From Alphaproteobacteria bacterium (GTDB lineage: Bacteria > Pseudomonadota > Alphaproteobacteria > Bin65), in NCBI GenBank assembly GCA_022819985.1, contig JAJEGH010000031.1, forward strand, positions 1-57,599: DNA of 57,599 nt, in the 5' to 3' direction. A program made the position numbers and the translations under genes. Shown piece after piece: positions 24,901 through 32,651 of this stretch. Under the pieces are notes generated by a model. That model had not been told where the DNA came from and did not search any database. It saw nothing but the letters and a program-made list of their open reading frames with translations. The stretch's first letter is position 1. The number at the start of each line of letters is the position of its first letter.

Positions 24901-25665
24901 ATGGTACTAGGACATCGCATTCACGGAGACGGCCCCGAGAAGGCCTTTCTGTACAACGACTGGCTGGCCAGCGCCGAGAGCTGGGACCCGACGCTGCCCT
25001 ATCTCGATACCGAGCGTTTCACCTACGTCCTGACCGACCTGCGGGGCTACGGCGAATCCCTGGACCAGAAAGGCGAATACAACGAGGTGGAGGGCGCCGC
25101 CGACACCCTCGCGCTGGCCGACCACCTGGGCTACGAGAAGTTCCATCTGGTCGGGTTCTCCATGACCGGCATGGTGGTCGAACGCCTGGCCATCGACGCG
25201 CCGGAGCGCATCAAGAGCGTCGTCGCCGTCGGCCCCGTTTCGGCGGCCGGCATCAAGATGAGCGACGAGGAGCGCCAGTTCTTCGTCGATGTCATCACAA
25301 ACGACGACAAGGCGCGGGAACTGGCCGACCGCATCACCGGCGGGCAGCTGTCCCGCCAATGGCAGGACGTGAAGCTGCGTCTGGCCCGCGAGACCCGCAC
25401 GCCTGAGGCCGCGCGCGGCTATCTCGACATGTGGACCCTGCACGATTTCTCCGACGAGGCCGGGGCCCACGCCGTACCGTTCCTGGTCATCGGCTGCCGC
25501 TACGACCAGCCGAATTTCCTGGAAGACGACATGCGCAACACCTTCCTCAAGTGGCACAAGAACATCGAGCTCGTGATGATGGATTGCGGCCACTGCCCGA
25601 TGCAGGAGATGCCGATCCGGCTGCAGACCCTGATGGAAGACTTCATGAACCGGCACGCCGGCTGA
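24901..25665 (+). CDS. Alpha/beta-fold hydrolase
   Basis: The product has 254 aa. The nucleophile elbow is GFSMTG (S87) and the catalytic histidine is in MDCGHCPMQE (H231). The oxyanion region FLYNDWLASAESWDPTLPYL near residue 16 is the usual HG-like element in altered form. Such enzymes are esterases, C-C bond hydrolases or lactonases; the aromatic meta-cleavage hydrolases belong to this group. The start has a strong GAAGGAGGGAGGA ribosome site. It is convergent with livG and shares a strand with the VOC gene, a pairing that suggests ring-cleavage chemistry, although this is inference. Confidence 0.83.
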   Translation: MVLGHRIHGDGPEKAFLYNDWLASAESWDPTLPYLDTERFTYVLTDLRGYGESLDQKGEYNEVEGAADTLALADHLGYEKFHLVGFSMTGMVVERLAIDAPERIKSVVAVGPVSAAGIKMSDEERQFFVDVITNDDKARELADRITGGQLSRQWQDVKLRLARETRTPEAARGYLDMWTLHDFSDEAGAHAVPFLVIGCRYDQPNFLEDDMRNTFLKWHKNIELVMMDCGHCPMQEMPIRLQTLMEDFMNRHAG

Positions 25666-25717
25666 GGCCGCGCGGCCGGACGCGCGGCAGGCGGGAAGTG
25701 GCGACGAATATCCTGCG

Positions 25718-26521
25718 TCAGTGCCTGACGGCCCGTTTGCCGAGATAGGCCTCGATGACGGCGGGGTGGGTCGAAACCTCGCGGAACGTGCCCTCGGCGA
25801 TCTTGGTGCCGTGGTCGAATGCGAAGACCCGGTGCGCCACACCTTCCACCAGTTTCATGTCGTGCTCGATCAGCAGCACCGTGTGGCCCTTTTCGTGAAT
25901 GCGCTGGATGTCCTCGATGACGCCGCGCGTCTCGGTCGGGTTCATGCCGGCCACGGGCTCGTCGAGCAGGATCAGCTTCGGCCGCGAGGCGACGCAGCGG
26001 GCGATCTCCAGGCGCCGGCGGTTGGCGTAGGAGAGCGACGAGGCCGGCTCGTTGCACATGCTGATGAGCCGCGCCCCGAACATCGAGAGCGTCTCGAGGG
26101 CCGCCTCCTCGGCGCCCTTGTCCTGCCGGCGCAGCGATTTGGGTTTTGCCAGCGCCGAGAAGAAACCTGCGTTGACGCGGGAACTCATGGCCACCAGCAC
26201 ATTTTCCAGCACCGTCAGATTGGGGAACAGGCGCAGCGTCTGGAAGGTCCGGGCCAGGCCCTGGGCGTTGATCTCGTGGGTCGGCAGGTCGAGCAGGTTG
26301 CGGCGCTCGCCGCCGAACAGGATCTGCCCCGAGGTGGCGTCGTAGAGATGCATGATCAGGTTGAAGAAGGTCGTCTTCCCCGACCCGTTGGGCCCGATGA
26401 TGGCGGTGATCTCGCCTTCCCGGACCTCCAGGCTGAGATCGTTGACCGCCAGGACACCGCCGAAATTCTTGGTCAGGGACTCGCTGGCAAGGATGATCGC
26501 AGCGGTATCGTCTGCAGCCAT
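25718..26521 (-). CDS. livG: Branched-chain amino acid-type ABC transporter ATPase (LivG-like)
   Basis: The product has 267 aa with Walker A GPNGSGKTTFF and Walker B LILLDEPVAGMNP. The signature loop is LSYANRRRLEIAR, the relaxed form typical of LivG rather than the strict LSGGQ. The C-terminal FREVSTHPAVIEAYLGKRA is also characteristic. It forms the ATPase dimer with LivF. It is the last gene of the minus-strand run livK-livH-livM-livG, 19 bases after livM. Confidence 0.9.
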   Translation of the reverse strand: MAADDTAAIILASESLTKNFGGVLAVNDLSLEVREGEITAIIGPNGSGKTTFFNLIMHLYDATSGQILFGGERRNLLDLPTHEINAQGLARTFQTLRLFPNLTVLENVLVAMSSRVNAGFFSALAKPKSLRRQDKGAEEAALETLSMFGARLISMCNEPASSLSYANRRRLEIARCVASRPKLILLDEPVAGMNPTETRGVIEDIQRIHEKGHTVLLIEHDMKLVEGVAHRVFAFDHGTKIAEGTFREVSTHPAVIEAYLGKRAVRH

Positions 26522-26540
26522 ACCGATCCGCTCCGCCGCC

Positions 26541-27827
26541 TTACACCTTCACTTCGTCCGGCAGGCCCGGGGCTTCGGCGTCGTCGCGTCCGGACTGGGC
26601 GATCAGCGTATTGATCTTCTCGGCCTGCAGTTCGCGGCGCCGGCGCGAGTTGGGGAACAGGCCCTGGGGCCGGTAGATCATGATCAGCACCAGGGCGCCG
26701 CCGAACAGCAGCATGCGCAGGTCCTCGAACTCGCGCAGACGCTCCGGGATCAGGGTCAGGGCAACAGCGCCGACGACCACGCCGGCGATGTTGCCCATGC
26801 CGCCGATGATGACCATGGCCAGGATCATGATCGAGGTCAGCAGCACGAAATTGTCCGGATGGACGAAACCGATCATGTGGGCGAACACGGCGCCGCCGAT
26901 GCCGCCGAAGAAGGCGCCGGTCGAAAAGGCGATGATCTTGAGCCGCCGCACATTGACCCCGAAGCACCGGGCGGCGACCTCGTCCTCGCGGATGGCCTCC
27001 CACTGCCGGCCCAGGTTGGAATCCCGCAGCCGGATGCTGACGAAGATGGTCAGCACCGCGATGATCAGGGCGAGGAAGTAGAAGTTCATCTGGAACGGCA
27101 GCTCCAGGTCGCCGATCTCGATGGGAGTGACGAAGTCCCAGCCGAAGATGGAGGGCGGCGGGATGTTGATGACCCCGTCGGTGCCGTGGGTGAGGAAAGT
27201 AAAGTTGCGGTGCAGGAGGTTCATGATCAGCCCGTAGCCGAGCGTCACCAGCGCGAGATAGTGGTCGCTCACCCGAAGCGCAGGCCAGGCGACCAGGAAC
27301 CCGAAAAAGGCGGCCGTGAGCCCGCCCAGCGGAAGCCCGATCCAGAAGCTTACGTCGAACATCACCGCGAGCTGCGAACTCATATAGGCGCCGGCCGCGA
27401 AGTAGACGGCGAAACCAACGTCCAGCAGGCCGCAGAAGCCGAGCGTGATGTTGAGTCCCAGGGCCATGATGGCGAAGATGGCGGCAAGCGCGCCCAGGTG
27501 AATCAGATAGGGGTTGTCGAGGAAAACGAAAGGAAACACCGCCAGCAGCGCGATCAGGACAAGCCGGGCGAAACGCTTGTCCTTCGCCAGGCGCGCTCCG
27601 GCCCACCGGTTGAGCTTCGGCATGCGGCCCCAGCCGATGGCGCCGGCGATCAGGAGCAGCAGGAAGCCCGTCACCAGGATCGTGTCCTCCAGGGCGATGC
27701 CGACCAGGAAGGCGGCGAACAACGCCACCTGGCAGCCGCCCAGAATCAGCCGGTCCCTGGCCTTTTCCACCAGGCTTCGCGTGTCTTCGCGGGCGACCTG
27801 GGTATCTATGAAATCGACTTCGGGCAC
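26541..27827 (-). CDS. livM: Branched-chain amino acid-type ABC transporter permease (LivM-like)
   Basis: The product has 428 aa and starts at GTG. About ten hydrophobic helices are present. Diagnostic LivM phrases include LGLNITLGFCGLLDVGFAVYFAAGAY and the ATPase-coupling region RDSNLGRQWEAIREDEVAARCFGVNVRRLKIIAFSTGAFFGGIGG. The N-terminal 45 residues are an extra soluble extension (residues 1-25 charged), somewhat longer than in typical LivM. It is 18 bases downstream of livH. The two permeases form the inner-membrane channel. Confidence 0.9.
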   Translation of the reverse strand: MPEVDFIDTQVAREDTRSLVEKARDRLILGGCQVALFAAFLVGIALEDTILVTGFLLLLIAGAIGWGRMPKLNRWAGARLAKDKRFARLVLIALLAVFPFVFLDNPYLIHLGALAAIFAIMALGLNITLGFCGLLDVGFAVYFAAGAYMSSQLAVMFDVSFWIGLPLGGLTAAFFGFLVAWPALRVSDHYLALVTLGYGLIMNLLHRNFTFLTHGTDGVINIPPPSIFGWDFVTPIEIGDLELPFQMNFYFLALIIAVLTIFVSIRLRDSNLGRQWEAIREDEVAARCFGVNVRRLKIIAFSTGAFFGGIGGAVFAHMIGFVHPDNFVLLTSIMILAMVIIGGMGNIAGVVVGAVALTLIPERLREFEDLRMLLFGGALVLIMIYRPQGLFPNSRRRRELQAEKINTLIAQSGRDDAEAPGLPDEVKV

Positions 27828-27845
27828 CGCGCCGGCTCCCTTGCC

Positions 27846-28763
27846 TCAACCCATTTTCTTTTCCGGCGCCCGCAGGAGGCCCGAGGGGCGGAACACCAGG
27901 ACCACGATCAGGAGCAGGAAGACGAAGACATCCTTGTAGCGCGAGCCCTCCGGGATCAACGCCACCACCAAAACCTCCACGGCGGCGACGATGTAGCCGC
28001 CGAACATGGCGCCGTAGATGTTGCCGAGGCCGCCCACGACGGCGGCGGTAAACCCCTTGATGGCCATCACCCATCCCATGTCGAAACGGATGGAAAGATA
28101 CAGGAGGCCGTTCATGACCCCGGCCACGCCGCCCAGCGCAGAGCCGAGGAAAAATGTGTTGCGGATGACGATGTCCACGTCGATTCCCATCATCCGCGCC
28201 GCGTCGAGGTCCTCCGACGTCGCCCGCATGGCGCGACCGACCCAGGTCTTGGCAACCAGCAGGTAAACCCCGTAGACGAGGACGATGGACGAGAGAATCA
28301 GCCCGATTTGCGTGTAGTCGAGGACCACCGAGCCGAGTTGGAAGCTGTCGTATTTGAAGGGCGAATAGAAGGCGTGGGGGTTGGCGCCTTCCGGGAAGAA
28401 TTCCTTGACCGCCTCGCGGACGACGATGCCCACCGCGAGCGACGTGACCAGCATGATCAGCACCGGCATGCCGCGCACGGGACGGTAGGCGAAGCGCTCC
28501 ATGAGCGCGCCGATAACGGCGCAGACGCCCATGGAAATGACGAACATCAGGAAGATGATCAGGAGGCCGCTCTGAAGGCCCAGGTCCTCCGCCAGCCAGG
28601 CGACGACAAGCCCCGTGAATCCGCCCAGCATGAAAACCTCGCCGTGGGCGAAGTTGATCAGCTTCAGGACCCCGAAGAAGAGCGTGAAGCCCACGGCCAC
28701 CAGGGTATACATCCCCCCGATGGTGAGGCCGTTGACCAGCTGCTGAATCCAGGTCTCGAACAC
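27846..28763 (-). CDS. livH: Branched-chain amino acid-type ABC transporter permease (LivH-like)
   Basis: The product has 305 aa and starts at GTG. The LivH pattern is clear: QQLVNGLTIGGMYTLVAVGFTLFFGVLKLINFAHGEVFMLGGF at the N-terminus and the EAA-like loop VGRAMRATSEDLDAARMMGIDVDIVIRNTF. It is the third element counted from the binding protein and is separated from livK by 160 bases. Together the cluster encodes one complete HAAT importer. The substrate may be a branched-chain amino acid, an amide or, given the surrounding oxygenases, an aromatic acid. Confidence 0.9.
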   Translation of the reverse strand: MFETWIQQLVNGLTIGGMYTLVAVGFTLFFGVLKLINFAHGEVFMLGGFTGLVVAWLAEDLGLQSGLLIIFLMFVISMGVCAVIGALMERFAYRPVRGMPVLIMLVTSLAVGIVVREAVKEFFPEGANPHAFYSPFKYDSFQLGSVVLDYTQIGLILSSIVLVYGVYLLVAKTWVGRAMRATSEDLDAARMMGIDVDIVIRNTFFLGSALGGVAGVMNGLLYLSIRFDMGWVMAIKGFTAAVVGGLGNIYGAMFGGYIVAAVEVLVVALIPEGSRYKDVFVFLLLIVVLVFRPSGLLRAPEKKMG

Positions 28764-28923
28764 GGGTCGAGGCTATACTTTCGCAAGGCGGCGGGCACCC
28801 GGGCCGGACCCGGCCGCCGCCGATTTGAGCCGGGGCCGCAGGGAGGGCGGCACACCCTCCCTGCAGCCCCGGTCGATCGGTCGATACTGCTGGGAAGACC
28901 GGTGCCGGATTCCGGCAGACCGG

Positions 28924-30114
28924 TCAATCCGCGATCTTCTGGAACTTCGTGGCCGCCCGGTCGGTCCGGTAGAGCAGCTTCCACTTGGCGTTCTCGACCC
29001 GGAAGATGCCGATATGCAGGATATCGAGCATGCCGTGCTCGTCGAAGCCGAAATCCCCGATCGTGGTCTTGTACTGGCCCTTGTTAAGTTCGGCCAGAAG
29101 CGCCTTGCGCGTGACCTTGCCGGCCTTGGCAAGGCGCGCGACGGCCTGCACATAGACCTGCCCCGCTGCATGGGCCATCGGGCCGAAGGACTCGAACGGA
29201 TCCTGGAACTTGGCGGCATCATAGGCCTTCACGAAGGCCGTGCCGCGTCCTTCCGGATAGTGGTCCAGCGGCAGTCCCCAGAAGCTGGCGAGCGTTCCTT
29301 CGGAAGCCTTGCCGGCAACCTTGATGTAGGTGTTGGAGAACACGCCGCCGGAGCTCATCATCGGCACGTTGAGGCCGAGCTTGAGCATCTGCTGGCGGAA
29401 CAGCGCCGCCTCCACCATGTGGCCGGCATAGAAGACGGCGTCCGGGTTCATGGTCTTGAGCTTGGTGATCAGGGGCGTGAAATCCTTCTCGCCCAGCTGC
29501 ACGCTTTCGCGGCCGATGATGCGGCCCTTGCCGTGCAGCTTCACGGCGGCTTTGGTGAACTCGTTGACCTGCGTCACGGAGAACGCCGTATTGTCGTCGA
29601 TCGTGAAGATGCGCTTCAGCTTGGCGTAGTTGGTGGCGTAGGTCGCCAGCATCTTCATGTTGATCAGGTCATAGGGCGAGTTCCGGAATATGACCGCGCT
29701 CTTGTGGAACGGCCGCGTCGAGCGATGGTCGTTGGAACCGCCGAGGATTGTGGGCAGGCGATAGCGGTTGTAGATGGCGTGGGTCGCCAGCGCGAGACCG
29801 CTGCTCCAGCAGCAGAAGGCGCCGATGACCTTCGAATCGGCCCCCGCCTTGGTCGCCAGGCTCGCCGCCTGGGCGCTGTCGCCGGCGTTGTCGCCGCGCA
29901 CGACCTCAAGCTTGACCTTGCCCATAACGCCGGAGGCATTGCCCTGGTCGATAGCCAGCTTGAACGAGTTGAACATGCCTTCGCCGAACGACGACCAGGG
30001 TCCGCTCAGTGGCAGGTTGACGTAGAGTTTGTAGGATTGCGCACTGGCTTGGCTGCCGAGCAGCAGACCCGTCATCAGTACGGTCGAAATGATCAATAAA
30101 GTCCGTTTCAACAT
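28924..30114 (-). CDS. livK: ABC transporter periplasmic substrate-binding protein (LivK-like)
   Basis: The product has 396 aa with a signal peptide: MLKRTLL, hydrophobic core, then a cleavage region at SQASAQS (about residue 25). The type I binding fold starts LYVNLPLSGPWSSFGEGMFNSFKLAIDQGN, with the ligand-binding serine/threonine region YRLPTILGGSNDHRST. Family members bind branched-chain amino acids, amides, urea or aromatic acids in the periplasm. It opens the minus-strand transporter run. The 160-base gap to livH could hold an attenuator, but no clear hairpin with a T-run was seen. Confidence 0.88.
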   Translation of the reverse strand: MLKRTLLIISTVLMTGLLLGSQASAQSYKLYVNLPLSGPWSSFGEGMFNSFKLAIDQGNASGVMGKVKLEVVRGDNAGDSAQAASLATKAGADSKVIGAFCCWSSGLALATHAIYNRYRLPTILGGSNDHRSTRPFHKSAVIFRNSPYDLINMKMLATYATNYAKLKRIFTIDDNTAFSVTQVNEFTKAAVKLHGKGRIIGRESVQLGEKDFTPLITKLKTMNPDAVFYAGHMVEAALFRQQMLKLGLNVPMMSSGGVFSNTYIKVAGKASEGTLASFWGLPLDHYPEGRGTAFVKAYDAAKFQDPFESFGPMAHAAGQVYVQAVARLAKAGKVTRKALLAELNKGQYKTTIGDFGFDEHGMLDILHIGIFRVENAKWKLLYRTDRAATKFQKIAD

Positions 30115-30600
30115 CTTCAGTACCCTCCCTCCATCAGGTTCCCGGCGCCTCTGCGCGGCGCGCTGTCCCGAATTGCCAACTCGCCCCGTGCGGGGCCTGC
30201 AGCGGAATTCCGCACAGCGCAGAAATCAATCGTTCATCGCCGGAAAATATGATCGTATGCACCTAACTGCTGCCCGGTCAAGTCAGGGTATGGCGGGGCT
30301 GCGTCCGTCCGGGGAACCGCGCACGGCAGGATTTGGGGATGCCGCTCTGCGACCGCCGGCGATATCCCGTATCGGCAGACCGGCCGCTCGCTGCGCGTGC
30401 ACCTGCAAAAATATTGGCAATCGCAGGGCCTCGCCCCGGCTCCGGAAAAATTGGCGCTGACCCCAAACCGCGATTCGTTATAGGGTGAAACCGGGCTTCC
30501 GACTTTGTCGGGACCGGATGTAAACCGGAATGTCGTTACAGGAATTTTCCGGGCAGCGGTGTCTGTCGTCCCGGGAATAGCCGTTCGAGGGGGTTGCGCC
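30115..30600. other. Divergent regulatory region between livK and the TauD-like gene, 486 bp
   Basis: The two flanking genes are transcribed away from each other, so both promoters should lie here. I see no protein-like frame, no convincing -35/-10 pair and no clear operator. An in-frame TTG at 30505 upstream of the TauD-like gene is not believed to be its start. Confidence 0.4.
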
Positions 30601-31482
30601 ATGACGGGCGTTGCCGAAGCCAGGACCTGCCGGCACATCTCGGTCAGGCCGATCAATCCGGCGATCGGCGCCGAGATTACCGATGTCGATCTTAGCCGGG
30701 AACTGGACGCGGCGACAGCGGCCGAGATTCTGGACGCCATCCTCGATCATCTGGTGGTGTTCTTCCCGGACCAGGACATCACGCCGGACCGGCAGGCCGC
30801 CTTCGCGCGCCGGTTCGGCGACGTGCCGGAAGTACCGGATTCCATGTTCCGGGTGCACCCCGACAATCCCTGCGTCTCGGTGCTCGAGAACGACGCCGAG
30901 CGGCCGCCGACGGTCAACAACTGGCACTCCGACTACTCCTTCGCCGCCAGACCCGATTTCCTGTCCGTCCTCCACGCCCGGTCGATCCCCGACGTCGGCG
31001 GCGATACCATCTGGGTCAACATGTACGCCGCCTACGAGGCCCTGACCGACCCGATGAAGGCGCATCTGGCGGGCCGGGTGGCGACCCACGATTTCATGAA
31101 ACTCTACGAGCGGCCGTTCAAACGCCACCTCTGGAAGGGCGAGCGTTTCGAATACATGGAGGCGGCCAGGCTCGAACATCCGCCGGTCGGCCATCCGGTC
31201 GTCAGGACCATCCCGGAAACCGGGCGCCGGGCGCTGTACATCAACGAGTCCTTCACCCGGAACATCGAGGATCTGGACGAACGCGAAAGCGCGAGCCTGC
31301 TCGACTACCTGTTCGAGCATATCCGCACGCCGGAATTCCAGATCCGCTATCGCTGGGAACCGGGGACCCTCGCCGTCTGGGACAACCGTGTGACGGTCCA
31401 TTACGCCGTCGCAGACTATCACCCGCGGCACCGGCTGATGCACCGGGTCACCGTGCTCAATCACGAGGCGCCCCAAGCATGA
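30601..31482 (+). CDS. TauD/TfdA-family Fe(II)/2-oxoglutarate dioxygenase
   Basis: The product has 293 aa. The iron triad is visible: H109 and D111 in NNWHSDYSF, and the distal His near 267 in DNRVTVHYAV. The 2-oxoglutarate-binding Arg lies just after it (HRLMHRV). The N-terminal HISVRPINPAIGAEITDVDLS is the family start. These enzymes oxidise taurine, phenoxyacetates, alkyl sulfates and similar acids, releasing sulfite, phenol or aldehyde. The ATG at 30601 follows GAGGGGGTTGCGCC. It is followed by a 12-bp tandem repeat and then an enolase-superfamily gene, so the three plus-strand genes to 34736 look like one operon. Confidence 0.87.
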   Translation: MTGVAEARTCRHISVRPINPAIGAEITDVDLSRELDAATAAEILDAILDHLVVFFPDQDITPDRQAAFARRFGDVPEVPDSMFRVHPDNPCVSVLENDAERPPTVNNWHSDYSFAARPDFLSVLHARSIPDVGGDTIWVNMYAAYEALTDPMKAHLAGRVATHDFMKLYERPFKRHLWKGERFEYMEAARLEHPPVGHPVVRTIPETGRRALYINESFTRNIEDLDERESASLLDYLFEHIRTPEFQIRYRWEPGTLAVWDNRVTVHYAVADYHPRHRLMHRVTVLNHEAPQA

Positions 31483-31536
31483 ATCCAGGCATGAAGCCGG
31501 GCATGAAGCCGGGCATGAAGCCAAACATGAAAATCG
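31477..31536 (+). repeat. 12-bp tandem repeat spanning the TauD-like stop codon
   Basis: Four near-identical units based on GCATGAAGCCGG (31477-31488, 31489-31500, 31501-31512, 31513-31524) and a fifth degenerate one lie between the TauD-like stop (31480-31482) and the enolase-superfamily start at 31541. Each unit contains ATGAA. A changed copy number would alter the gene spacing in steps of 12. Confidence 0.85.
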
Positions 31537-31540
31537 CCCC

Positions 31541-32638
31541 ATGAAGATTATCGGGGCAGAGACGATCCTGGTCTCCGTTCCCTTCGAGGCCGGCGGCATC
31601 CCGCCATGGAGCTTCGGCGGCGACCCCAAGTGCGCCTTCGATACCCTGTTCGTGCGCCTGGAGACGGATTCCGGTCTGGTCGGCTGGGGCGAGGCCTTTT
31701 CCCGCAACGAGGACACAGCCCTCAAAAGCCTGATCGATACCCGGGTGCTGCCGCTGGTCGTGGGCCGCGAGGCGGCGGAAATCGCCCGGATCAAGTTCGA
31801 CCTGGAGTTCGAGTTGCAGAATTTCGGCCGGGTCGGGCCCATCGTCTACGGCATCTCGGCCGTGGATACCGCGCTCTGGGACATTCGCGGCAAGGCGTGC
31901 GGCGAACCCCTGGTCAATCTGCTGGGCGGGCCGTTTGCCGGCGAGCTCGAGGTCTACGCCAGCCTGCTGCGCTACGGCAACGTGGACGACGTCGTACGCA
32001 TCACCCGTCAGGCCGTCGAGCGGGGCTACCGCTATATCAAGCTGCACGAGATAACGATGCCGGAGATTGCGGCCGCCTGCGAAGCGGCCGGCGGCGACGC
32101 CGTCGTCATGCTCGACACCAACTGCCCGTGGTCGGTGGAGGAGGCGCTGCGCTACGACGCCGAACTGGCGCCGCTCGGCCTCTACTGGCTGGAGGAGCCG
32201 GTCTGGCCGCCGGAGAACTACCGCGGCCTGGCGCGGGTGCGGGCGACCGGCCGCCACCGCATCGCCGCCGGCGAGAATGCCGGCAGCCTTTACGATTTCG
32301 TTGCGATGGTCGACGCCGGCGCGATCGACATCGCACAGCCCGACGTGGCCAAGACCGGGGGCGTGACCGAACTCTTGAAGATCGCCGCGTTCTGCGATGC
32401 TGCGAGCATCGAATATGTGCCCCACTGCGCGCTGTTCGGCCCCGGACAGGTGGCGACCCTGCACCTGAACGCGGCGCACCGCTCGACGCCGATGCTGGAA
32501 CGGCTCTATTGCGACTTCGAGGCCGAACTCTACGGCGGCGCGACCCTGCCGGTGGACGGGCGGCTCAAGGTCCCGCAAGGCCCCGGGCTCGGCCTTGAGC
32601 CGGATCCCGCGGTCATCGAACGATACCGCGTCGCGTAG
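31541..32638 (+). CDS. Enolase superfamily enzyme, mandelate racemase/muconate lactonizing type
   Basis: The product has 365 aa with the N-terminal capping domain and the barrel. Metal ligands are D192 (LDTN), E218 (WLEEP) and E245 (AAGEN). The acid/base candidates are K167 with H169 on strand two (IKLHE), D268 (QPDVAKTGG) and H295 (VPHCALFG). The D268/H295 pair places it in the mandelate racemase subgroup, while KxH replaces the usual KxK. Members dehydrate or racemise hydroxy acids or sugar acids. It is sandwiched between the TauD-like oxygenase and an ADP-forming acyl-CoA synthetase, so a hydroxy-acid intermediate is plausible. Confidence 0.87.
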   Translation: MKIIGAETILVSVPFEAGGIPPWSFGGDPKCAFDTLFVRLETDSGLVGWGEAFSRNEDTALKSLIDTRVLPLVVGREAAEIARIKFDLEFELQNFGRVGPIVYGISAVDTALWDIRGKACGEPLVNLLGGPFAGELEVYASLLRYGNVDDVVRITRQAVERGYRYIKLHEITMPEIAAACEAAGGDAVVMLDTNCPWSVEEALRYDAELAPLGLYWLEEPVWPPENYRGLARVRATGRHRIAAGENAGSLYDFVAMVDAGAIDIAQPDVAKTGGVTELLKIAAFCDAASIEYVPHCALFGPGQVATLHLNAAHRSTPMLERLYCDFEAELYGGATLPVDGRLKVPQGPGLGLEPDPAVIERYRVA

Positions 32639-32651
32639 GAAGCCGCACTCC

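Noticed and set aside
26352..29087. 911-codon plus-strand open frame across livM and livH
   Set aside because: It lies antisense to well-conserved permease genes, has no recognisable domain and a composition typical of GC-rich shadow frames.
31477..31536. Possible CRISPR-like array
   Set aside because: The units are only 12 bp, contiguous and without spacers.
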